Shown piece by piece: positions 1 through 6,168 of a stretch of DNA of 6,800 nucleotides. Under the pieces are notes generated by a model. That model was not told the DNA's origin, searched no databases, and worked only from the letters and a program-made list of their open reading frames with translations. Origin of the DNA: an uncultured Planctomycetaceae bacterium (GTDB taxonomy: Bacteria; Planctomycetota; Planctomycetia; Pirellulales; Pirellulaceae); assembly GCA_937904535.1 (NCBI GenBank), contig CALELC010000331.1:1-6800 (forward strand), given 5' to 3'. The position numbers and the translations under genes were made by a program. How positions within the stretch are numbered: position 1 is the first letter of the stretch; each line of letters begins with the position of its first letter.

Positions 1-6
1 CCTCGG

Positions 7-1371
7 TTAGACCAGCCCTTGAGCGATCGTGGCCCGCGCTACTTTGAGAAAGCCGGCGATGTTCGCTCCCCGGACCAAGTTACCGGGGCAGCCGAACTCA
101 TCCGCCGCAGCGGCACACGAATGATGGATCGACCGCATGATGTCGCGGAGCTTGGCGTCGGTCTCTTCGAACGTCCAGGCTTCACGGCTGGCATTTTGCT
201 GCATTTCCAGAGCCGAGGTGGCGACCCCACCCGCGTTGGCCGCCTTTCCTGGCCCAAACAGCACACCGGCGCTGACGAACGTTTGCACGGCGCTGGGTGT
301 GCAGGGCATGTTGGCCCCTTCGCCGATCGCCAACAATCCGTTTTCAACCAGCTTGGCAGCGTCTTTACCGGTTAGTTCGTTTTGCGTCGCCGAAGGGATC
401 GCGACGTCACAAGGAATCTCCCACAGATTGCCGCCGGGAATATAGCGCGCGCGGGGTTCCATGCTGACGTAGTCTTTGATCCGCCGACGCTCGATCTCCT
501 TGAGCTGCTTGATCTTTGCCGGATCGATTCCTTGTTCATCGACGATGATCCCGTCCGAATCGCTCATGCCGATCACACGTCCGCCAAGCTCGACCGCTTT
601 CTTGGCCGTGTAGATCGCCACATTGCCGGCTCCGGAAACGAGCACACGTTTGCCATCTAGGCTCTCGTTGCGGGTCTGCAGCATCTCTTCGATGAAGTAC
701 ACACAGCCGTAGCCCGTGGCTTCTTTACGGACTTGGCTGCCCCCGAAATCGAGTCCTTTGCCGGTCAACACCCCGGCTTCAAACTTATTGGTCAACCGTT
801 TGTACTGGCCAAACATGTAGCCAATTTCGCGGCCGCCAACTCCGATGTCGCCAGCAGGAACATCGGTGTATTCGCCGATGATCCGCCACAGTTCGGTCAT
901 GAACGACTGGCAAAATCGCATGATTTCGCCTTCCGAGCGCCCCTTCGGATCGAAATCCGAGCCCCCCTTGGCTCCGCCGATCGGCAGACCCGTCAACGAG
1001 TTCTTAAAGATCTGCTCGAACCCCAGGAACTTGATGATCCCCAAGTACACCGAAGGATGGAATCGGATGCCGCCCTTGTACGGTCCCAGAGCGCTGTTGA
1101 ACTGCACGCGGAAGCCACGGTTGATCTGCACTTGGCCGCGGTCGTCTTGCCAGGGCACGCGGAAGATCAATTGCCGCTCCGGCTCACACAACCGCTGGAA
1201 GACTTTGGCCTCCGCAAACTCGGGGTGCTTTGCCAGCACCGGTCCCAGCGACTCCATCACCTCGCGGACAGCTTGATGAAATTCCCCTTCACCTGGATTT
1301 CGCTTCACAACCTCCTGATAGATCGCTTCAAAATCAGCGGTCAGCGCCACTTTTAACTCCGGTACAAACAT
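7..1371 (-). CDS. gdhA: NADP-specific glutamate dehydrogenase
   Basis: This cytoplasmic enzyme makes L-glutamate from 2-oxoglutarate, ammonium and a reduced nicotinamide cofactor, and is a route of ammonium assimilation. The 454-residue length fits the hexameric bacterial class (E. coli GdhA has 447). The substrate domain shows the family signature: GPYKGG (Lys99), IFKN (Lys123), PIGGAKGG with catalytic Lys135, and PAGDIGVG with catalytic Asp175. These keep the spacing of the well-studied Clostridium symbiosum residues Lys89, Lys113, Lys125 and Asp165. The Rossmann domain follows with SGAGNVA (246-252), and the SDSDG after the second strand (270-274) suits the NADP-type, biosynthetic group. 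No Shine-Dalgarno site precedes the ATG, but the N-terminus has the expected length. A stem-loop and a weak promoter candidate lie just upstream. The cofactor preference is inferred from similarity. Confidence 0.97.
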   Translation of the reverse strand: MFVPELKVALTADFEAIYQEVVKRNPGEGEFHQAVREVMESLGPVLAKHPEFAEAKVFQRLCEPERQLIFRVPWQDDRGQVQINRGFRVQFNSALGPYKGGIRFHPSVYLGIIKFLGFEQIFKNSLTGLPIGGAKGGSDFDPKGRSEGEIMRFCQSFMTELWRIIGEYTDVPAGDIGVGGREIGYMFGQYKRLTNKFEAGVLTGKGLDFGGSQVRKEATGYGCVYFIEEMLQTRNESLDGKRVLVSGAGNVAIYTAKKAVELGGRVIGMSDSDGIIVDEQGIDPAKIKQLKEIERRRIKDYVSMEPRARYIPGGNLWEIPCDVAIPSATQNELTGKDAAKLVENGLLAIGEGANMPCTPSAVQTFVSAGVLFGPGKAANAGGVATSALEMQQNASREAWTFEETDAKLRDIMRSIHHSCAAAADEFGCPGNLVRGANIAGFLKVARATIAQGLV

Positions 1372-1385
1372 CGATAGGTCAAACG

Positions 1386-1404
1386 GAGGCGGGCGTTCCG
1401 CCTC
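1386..1404 (-). promoter_or_regulatory. stem-loop in the gdhA leader / after the propeller gene
   Basis: A perfect 7-bp inverted repeat, GAGGCGG and CCGCCTC, encloses a 5-base loop in the 104-base gap between the propeller gene and gdhA. It ends 14 bases before the gdhA ATG. No run of T follows it, only CGTTTG on the minus strand, so it is a poor intrinsic terminator. It could stop or stabilise the upstream transcript, or mask the gdhA ribosome entry site. Pairing is seen directly; any role is inference. Confidence 0.4.
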
Positions 1405-1416
1405 GCCGAATCCCGA

Positions 1417-1445
1417 AATCTAGCCGGTCGCTGTCGAATGGTAAA
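1417..1445 (-). promoter_or_regulatory. weak sigma70-like promoter candidate for gdhA
   Basis: Read on the minus strand, TTTACC (-35, four of six consensus bases) is followed after exactly 17 bases by TAGATT (-10, four of six). It lies in the only gap from which gdhA could be separately transcribed, and its transcript would include the leader stem-loop. Matches of this quality occur by chance in DNA of this length, so it is only a candidate. Confidence 0.3.
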
Positions 1446-1475
1446 CCGAGTTGTGGCGCTCACCGCACTGCAGAG

Positions 1476-2564
1476 CTAGGCGGGCGTCAGCTTGGTGATC
1501 CGCCCAGTGGAAACCCACTCAGCGACAAAAAGATTGCCAGCGGAGTCGAAACAAGCGTCGTGAGGATGCACAAACTTGCCGGCTTCCCACCGCGCCGCAT
1601 TGCCGCGAATGCTGAACCCGCCGGTGGACGCCTGATCCTCCAGCACGCGCTCGCGATCATCGCCGAGCGTCGCCACGGTGTTGAATTCACCGTCGAGCAG
1701 CGAGACCCGCGCGACCAACTCCGGGACAACCAACAATTTGCCATGGGTGTCGACATTGGCCGGTAGTCCAAACCCTTCCACCGTGCGGAGGTACTGACCA
1801 TCCAGTGAGAACAGTTGCAGGGTGTGGTGGGCGCGATCCGTGATCACGATCTGAGGCGTGTCGTTACGAGTATCGACCCAAATGCCATGCGGCGTGTTAA
1901 AGGTTCCCTTACCGTCGCCCGGGCCACCAAAGCACGAGAGCCATTTCCCATCGCGGTCATAGCGATGGATAAAGAACGAACCGTAACCGTCGGCGAGCAG
2001 GAAGCCGCCGTCGGGCAAGAAGGCAAAATTGGTCGGCAGAAAGCGGTTCCGGCCCCACACCTTGGCCGGCGCTGCGGCTTCTCCCTCGGCGTAAATACCG
2101 CTCTCCATCGGCGCAAAGGCCTGCCACACCAGTTCACCTTGAAGGGTGAACTTGGCGAAGGTTTTGGCTTGCTGGTAGGCGGCGACGTACAAGAACGGCT
2201 CGCCGTCTTCGACCCGGATATCAATCCCATGCCCACCGCCTTGGAACAGCGCTCCGAATGAGCGAATCAAGCGGCCCTGCGGATCGAACACAAAGATGCT
2301 CGGATGATCGGCCAGCGCCGCTTGCCCTTCGTGAATGACATACAGATTGTCCTCGGGATCGACTGCGACTCCATGCGTCGTCTGCCAGCGAAACTCCGCC
2401 GGTAATTGGCACCAGGCATGGTCAAAGTGATATCGATGGTCACCTTGACCGACGAGTTCTTGGGCAGCGGTGCGTTTGGAGGTCAAAATCGCCGGAGCGG
2501 CGATCGCTCCGGCCGCCGCCGTCTGCAGAAATTGGCGGCGATTGGTGGGCTGAACAGCAGACAT
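1476..2564 (-). CDS. Tat-exported NHL-type six-bladed beta-propeller protein
   Basis: This 362-residue protein is predicted to be exported folded and to act outside the cytoplasmic membrane. The N-terminus has a twin-arginine signal: NRRQFL at 8-13, a hydrophobic Ala-rich stretch to about residue 27, and probable cleavage near TAAQ (32-35). The rest reads as NHL-like propeller blades, for example HGVAVDPEDNLYV (64-76), FAFLPDGGFLLADG (180-193), HGIWVDT (226-232) and HPHDACFDSAGNLFVAEW (333-350), each with the His-Gly/Asp, Asp-x-x-Gly-Asn-Leu pattern. The start is set at the ATG before the Tat signal; GGAG lies seven bases upstream. A longer reading from 2759 would add 65 low-quality residues and run through the divergent gene's promoter. 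The fold resembles peptidyl-hydroxyglycine lyase-like propellers, but no catalytic role can be assigned. It lies 104 bases before gdhA on the same strand, with no obvious functional link. Confidence 0.85.
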   Translation of the reverse strand: MSAVQPTNRRQFLQTAAAGAIAAPAILTSKRTAAQELVGQGDHRYHFDHAWCQLPAEFRWQTTHGVAVDPEDNLYVIHEGQAALADHPSIFVFDPQGRLIRSFGALFQGGGHGIDIRVEDGEPFLYVAAYQQAKTFAKFTLQGELVWQAFAPMESGIYAEGEAAAPAKVWGRNRFLPTNFAFLPDGGFLLADGYGSFFIHRYDRDGKWLSCFGGPGDGKGTFNTPHGIWVDTRNDTPQIVITDRAHHTLQLFSLDGQYLRTVEGFGLPANVDTHGKLLVVPELVARVSLLDGEFNTVATLGDDRERVLEDQASTGGFSIRGNAARWEAGKFVHPHDACFDSAGNLFVAEWVSTGRITKLTPA

Positions 2565-2694
2565 AAGCAGGCTCCGCAGTGTCTGGGGTGATGAGGGGGA
2601 GTTCGGCAATGGAGGCCGCCCATAGATTACCGCATCGGCGGCGCTGGTTGGGGGGCGACGACGGAGTCTTGCTAGCCTTGCTTGACTGCAACCC

Positions 2695-2703
2695 TGGTAT
2701 AAT
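2695..2703 (+). promoter_or_regulatory. extended -10 promoter of the NfeD-type protease gene
   Basis: The sequence TGGTATAAT is a perfect TATAAT hexamer with the TGn extension, which can work without a good -35 box. No good -35 exists at 16-18 bases; TTGACT at 2682-2687 is only 10 bases away. Transcription would begin near 2710, giving a leader of about 50 bases before the ATG at 2762. This also argues against the longer reading of that gene, because a start at 2579 would lie upstream of the promoter. Confidence 0.6.
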
Positions 2704-2761
2704 CGGACACGATGAATCCTTATTGGCTCCCACTTTTTGGCTCTTAGGGGTCGGACCAAAC

Positions 2762-4261
2762 ATGCGTTTGATGCTGTGCATTCTCGGGTTGGCGTTGGCG
2801 TCGCTGGCAGTTCCTACTGCGCGCGCCCAAGACGCAGACGATCCAGAGGAGCCGCCGCGTACCGCCGTCATCATCCAATTGCACGAGGACATCAACCCGC
2901 TCAGCGGCGCCCTGTTGAAACGCCGTTTTGAACAAGCCGTCGAGCGCGGCGTGGACATCGTCGTGTTGGATATCGACAGTCCCGGTGGTTATCTCAGCAC
3001 CACATTGGAACTGGTGCGAATGATCGAGGATGCAACGCAAGTCGAAACGGTGGCCTATGTTGAACGCGAAGCGATCAGCGGGGCCGCGATTCTGGCGCTG
3101 GCAACCGATCGGATCGTGATGCTGCCGCGGGCCCGAATCGGTGACGCGGGCATGATCATCATGGGTGAGGATTCGGCGTTTCGCTACGCGCCGGAGAAAG
3201 CCCGCAGCCTGCTGGCACAGCAGCTGCGCGACCTAGCCGAGAAACATGGGCGGCCGACGGCCCTGGTCGAGGCGATGATCGACAAGGATTTGATCGTCAC
3301 ACGGGCAACTCGCACCGAGGATGGGGAAGTTCGCTACCTATCGAATCGGGACTGGGATGCGCTCGACAACCGCGAGCAGTGGGAGAAAGGGCCTGTTGTG
3401 CGCGAGGCCCCAGGCAACACGTTCTTCACCGCCAATGGAGCGCGGGCGGTCGAACTTGGTGTGGCCGAACAAGTGATCGATGATCGGGAACAGTTGGCCG
3501 TCGCGATCGGGGCAATCGGGCCGATCCCAGTGATTCAGCCGAGCAGCGTCGATACGTTGATCCTGATCCTCAACTCGCCGGTCGTGACTTGGTTGCTGCT
3601 GGTCATCGGGCTCATCGCGCTGGTGATCGAACTCGGTGCGCCTGGCATGGGCGTCGGCGGCATGGTCTCGATTCTGTGCTTTGGGCTGTTTTTCTGGAGC
3701 CGGTTCCTGGGTGGCACCTCGGGGTGGTTTGAGGTGATCCTGTTCGTGATCGGCTTGGTGTTTTTGATGTTGGAGATCTTCATCATCCCGGGCATCGGCG
3801 TGGCTGGCATTACCGGCGGCCTGATGGTGCTGTTCTCCCTGGTGATGGCGTCCCGGCGGTTCATGATGCCCGAAAGTGCCCGCGATCTCTCCGAACTGAT
3901 GACGGATATCGGAGTGGTGCTGGCGGCGTTCGTCGGGTTCGCGATTGGTCTCGGAGTGCTCGCCCGATACCTCGGCGAGTTGCCGATGATCAGCCGGATG
4001 GCCTTAGCGCCGGTGCAACTGGACGATGATGGCGCCGTGGGATCGCTCGCCGCTGGGAACGCCAATGGCGAACCAGCGTGGCAACGGGTGCAAATCGGCG
4101 ACGTCGGTCAGACCCTCGGACCGCTCCGCCCCAGCGGCAAGATGCTGCTCCACGACGATGTGGTCGATGTCGTCAGCGAAGGTGACTTCGTAGCCGCCGA
4201 CACACAGGTGCGAGTGGTTGCAGCCCAGGGGCGGCGGATCGTGGTCCGCAGCGTTGGGTAG
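2762..4261 (+). CDS. NfeD-family membrane-bound ClpP-class serine protease (long form)
   Basis: The protein (499 residues) belongs to the long NfeD family, in which a ClpP/SppA-like serine protease is fused to a membrane region and a C-terminal OB-fold domain. Residues 1-22 form a signal peptide ending ARAQ. The protease domain (about 34-245) has DSPGG (72-76), a probable nucleophile Ser106 in AISGAA and a probable base Lys146 in APEKAR. Their 40-residue spacing resembles the Ser97/Lys138 dyad of the Pyrococcus 1510-N protease. Hydrophobic segments lie at about 264-292, 298-313, 323-364 and 382-403. The end (about 440-499) matches the NfeD OB fold, with GDVGQTLGPLRPSGK and VVSEGDFV. Known relatives cleave stomatin-type SPFH proteins; the substrate here is unknown. 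The start at the signal peptide is favoured by AGGGG 11 bases upstream and by the promoter; upstream in-frame codons do not look coding. No SPFH gene is next to it. Confidence 0.92.
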   Translation: MRLMLCILGLALASLAVPTARAQDADDPEEPPRTAVIIQLHEDINPLSGALLKRRFEQAVERGVDIVVLDIDSPGGYLSTTLELVRMIEDATQVETVAYVEREAISGAAILALATDRIVMLPRARIGDAGMIIMGEDSAFRYAPEKARSLLAQQLRDLAEKHGRPTALVEAMIDKDLIVTRATRTEDGEVRYLSNRDWDALDNREQWEKGPVVREAPGNTFFTANGARAVELGVAEQVIDDREQLAVAIGAIGPIPVIQPSSVDTLILILNSPVVTWLLLVIGLIALVIELGAPGMGVGGMVSILCFGLFFWSRFLGGTSGWFEVILFVIGLVFLMLEIFIIPGIGVAGITGGLMVLFSLVMASRRFMMPESARDLSELMTDIGVVLAAFVGFAIGLGVLARYLGELPMISRMALAPVQLDDDGAVGSLAAGNANGEPAWQRVQIGDVGQTLGPLRPSGKMLLHDDVVDVVSEGDFVAADTQVRVVAAQGRRIVVRSVG

Positions 4262-4267
4262 CTGAAC

Positions 4268-4588
4268 TCAAACGCTGGCGCTCACGTGGAAGCGGATGTC
4301 GGTGATCCGGCTCGCCGGCATTGCGGCCTGAAAGCGACTCAGCAGGGCCCGCTTGCGAAACTGTAATTCCTGGTGCGTCACGGCATCGGTGAGATAGATG
4401 TGCAGGATCCCGCGCTTCAGATTACCGACGCGGACCGAACCGGCCAGTTGCTGTCCGACTTCCGCTTCCAGCACCGACTGCAACTCCTGGCCAGCCATCA
4501 CCTGGGCGTAACCACGCCGCGATAACAGTTGGTTGACCAGAGAGCCGAGTGGCCGCGGGCCACCGGGAGCTGGATTGTGCTTTTTCAT
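4268..4588 (-). CDS. dciA: DUF721 / DciA-like protein, predicted replicative helicase loader
   Basis: This small cytoplasmic protein (106 residues) matches the DUF721 pattern. A helical N-terminal part (LGSLVNQLLSRRG, 14-26) is followed by a stretch ending VGQQLAG (44-50), the strand NLKRGILHIYLTD (56-68), QELQFRKRALLSRF (73-86), and a closing strand ITDIRFHV (95-102). DciA proteins of this family help load or operate the replicative helicase DnaB in bacteria that lack DnaC/DnaI-type loaders. The conserved Trp often found just before the VG motif is absent (LEAEVG here). The gene starts 22 bases after dnaN with no terminator between, so the two are probably co-transcribed, and this supports a replication role. 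It has no Shine-Dalgarno site. Its stop lies six bases from that of the converging protease gene. The family is fairly sure; the helicase function is inferred. Confidence 0.8.
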   Translation of the reverse strand: MKKHNPAPGGPRPLGSLVNQLLSRRGYAQVMAGQELQSVLEAEVGQQLAGSVRVGNLKRGILHIYLTDAVTHQELQFRKRALLSRFQAAMPASRITDIRFHVSASV

Positions 4589-4610
4589 GGGAAGCGATTG
4601 CCTGCAGCGG

Positions 4611-5729
4611 CTAGCGATCCTTGGCCATCGGCATGATCACGTAGGCGTAGCCGTCTTCGGTGGTCAGCAGCGCCGGGGAATTCTCGGTCTCGATCTCAAA
4701 AACGAATCCTGTCTCGTTGTCGAGCACTTTGCAAAAGTCAGCAACGAAACGGTGGTCCATCTTCATTGTGATCGGAGCGCCATCATAGGGAATCGGCAAT
4801 TCCACCTGCGAGGCTCCGATTTCCGCTGTCACCGCTTCAAGCTTGAGCGTCCCGTCGCCGAACGTGAAGTCGATCCCGCGGCTATCGTGATCGGTCACGA
4901 TCGCTGCTTGGCGCAGAGCGGCGAACAGCGGTCCGACAATCATGTCGATCCGCACCGCATTTTCTCGCCGCGGGAACACCTGTCGCCAATTCGGATAACG
5001 CCCTTCGACCAGCCGTGAATAGATCACACAGCGCGGCGTTCGCAGCAGCAGATCGTTGGCCCGTGCCGCCAAATGCACCAGCCCGTCGCTCTCGCTGACC
5101 GCCCGCTCCATCAAGGTGATCGCCCGAGTCGGCACGATCGTGGTCATGCCGCTGGTCTTGTGGTCGCCGACGGATACCCCCTTGCCCTGCATCCGGGCTA
5201 ATCGCCGACCGTCGGTACCCACCGCCACGACGTCTTCGCCATCGAGCTCAAACAACACACCGCCCAAAGCATAGCGACTGCTCTCCGCATCGGTGGCAAA
5301 CACAGTTCGCTTGACGAGTTCACGAAACAACCGCACCGGGATTTCGTGGTACACCTCTTCGGTGAACCCTTCAATCTGCGGGAACTCGTCTGGATTGGCA
5401 CCGGGCATACGGAACTTGCTGCGACTGCCCAAGATTTGAATCGCAGAGTCATCGGTCACGAACCGCAGCGTCTCGTCGCTGCTTTCGCGGAGGATCGCCA
5501 TCGTCCGCGACACCGGCAACAGCGCTGTCCCTTCGGCTTCGATCTCAATCCCTTCGACCACCTCCAGCCGAATCCCGACCTCCATATCCGTCGCCGTCAG
5601 CAGCACCGATCCGCCCGTCGCCGTGATCCTGACGTTCTGCAGGATTTCCTTCGGCGACCGAGTGGGTGCCACACTCGCCGCAAGTTGAAACGCGGCGGCC
5701 ATGGTTTCCCGGTTACAGCTGATCTTCAT
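4611..5729 (-). CDS. dnaN: DNA polymerase III beta subunit (sliding clamp)
   Basis: The beta clamp is a ring-shaped dimer that encircles DNA, tethers DNA polymerase III, and recruits other replication and repair proteins. The 372 residues are close to the E. coli length of 366 and are intact. Recognisable stretches include MKISCNRETM at the start, TATDMEVGIRLEV in domain 1 (45-57), FATDAESSRYALGGVLFEL (144-162), GTDGRRLA (171-178), SRLVEGRYPNWRQVFP (238-253, corresponding to E. coli RLIDGKFPDYRRVLP), and the C-terminal YVIMPM (363-368), which forms part of the partner-binding pocket. There is no clear Shine-Dalgarno site before the ATG, but the start fits the usual N-terminus. It is the first gene of a probable dnaN-dciA unit. 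dnaA, recF and gyrB are not in the window; the upstream neighbour points the other way. Confidence 0.98.
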   Translation of the reverse strand: MKISCNRETMAAAFQLAASVAPTRSPKEILQNVRITATGGSVLLTATDMEVGIRLEVVEGIEIEAEGTALLPVSRTMAILRESSDETLRFVTDDSAIQILGSRSKFRMPGANPDEFPQIEGFTEEVYHEIPVRLFRELVKRTVFATDAESSRYALGGVLFELDGEDVVAVGTDGRRLARMQGKGVSVGDHKTSGMTTIVPTRAITLMERAVSESDGLVHLAARANDLLLRTPRCVIYSRLVEGRYPNWRQVFPRRENAVRIDMIVGPLFAALRQAAIVTDHDSRGIDFTFGDGTLKLEAVTAEIGASQVELPIPYDGAPITMKMDHRFVADFCKVLDNETGFVFEIETENSPALLTTEDGYAYVIMPMAKDR

Positions 5730-5938
5730 CGGAATGCGGTTTCGGTGTTTAGGAACGGGAAATCGTTGCAGGCTCGGCCGCCTCAGACATGGCGGACAGA
5801 ATCTTACCCAGCTTGTTTTACCTCGCGCCGACGCAGCAGCGTAGGTCGAGGGCTGGGGCGGCTGTCGCAGAGCCCGCTTTCAGCCTTGCTACACGATCAA
5901 AAAAATGCGTACAGCAACGACACAGTGAGTATTCGCGG

Positions 5939-5952
5939 CAGTTGAAAAACTG
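5939..5952. repeat. small inverted repeat with GAAA loop
   Basis: CAGTT and AACTG pair perfectly around GAAA, giving a 5-bp stem with a GNRA-type tetraloop if transcribed rightward. No T run follows, so it is not a standard terminator. It touches a sequence (5951-5959) that on the minus strand reads TGATGCACA, one mismatch from the DnaA-box pattern TTATNCACA. The stem is short and may be chance. Confidence 0.3.
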
Positions 5953-6090
5953 TGCATCAATCCAATTGGTTCGACCGCGAACACTGCTGACTGGCGAATT
6001 TTTACGCCTCGCCGCACAAATCCTCCAAAGCGACGGCAACGTCACAGATTACCCACGCAGCAAAATCCTCAAGACCGACAGGGTCTCGAC

Positions 6091-6119
6091 CGATTTTGTC
6101 CGATAGCAGCGATTTTATC
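6091..6119. repeat. tandem-like 10-base direct repeat
   Basis: CGATTTTGTC at 6091-6100 recurs as CGATTTTATC at 6110-6119, with one difference and a 19-base period (about two helical turns). That spacing would put two copies on the same face of the DNA, as expected of an operator or initiator-protein site, but no known regulator sequence is recognised. Confidence 0.35.
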
Positions 6120-6168
6120 TCCACCTCTGGATTTAGGATCGCCGCCCCCCGAGTCAAGGATGTCCCGC

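Larger units (their letters stand above)
5730..6168. other. intergenic region between dnaN and the divergent gene
   Basis: About 440 bases hold no convincing gene. Open frames here (5789-6106 plus, 6002-6280 minus) lack family motifs and the strong G/C bias at third codon positions seen in the neighbours. The part from 5941 to 6120 is 50% GC by count, clearly lower than the surrounding genes. It contains a run of seven A at 5899-5905, a stem-loop with a GAAA loop at 5939-5952, a stem of GTTCG/CGAAC at 5969-5982, a repeat of AAATCCTC at 6018-6025 and 6063-6070, and a repeat of CGATTTT(G/A)TC at 6091-6100 and 6110-6119. It must hold the promoters for dnaN and for the divergent gene, but I see no good -35/-10 pair for either. 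Confidence 0.6.

Noticed and set aside
733..1356. Plus-strand 207-residue open frame opposite gdhA
   Set aside because: gdhA is unambiguous across this whole span; the opposite frame is a by-product of GC-rich codon use.
2565..2759. N-terminal 65-residue extension of the propeller gene
   Set aside because: It precedes a clear Tat signal peptide that must be N-terminal, is Arg/Pro-rich without any motif, and overlaps the opposite gene's promoter.
2579..2761. 61-residue upstream extension of the NfeD protease
   Set aside because: A signal peptide starts at 2762, and the extended -10 promoter lies inside the extension, so it would not be transcribed in full.
3535..4065. Minus-strand 176-residue open frame inside the NfeD gene
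   Set aside because: It is a low-complexity Ser/Thr/Pro/Asn-rich shadow of the hydrophobic coding strand, with no motif of its own.
5964..5986. Possible tRNA T-arm (GGTTCGA)
   Set aside because: The GTTCG/CGAAC stem has no acceptor, D or anticodon arms around it on either strand.
5789..6106. Plus-strand 105-residue open frame between dnaN and the divergent gene
   Set aside because: No third-position bias, no motif and a mixed amino acid composition resembling random translation.
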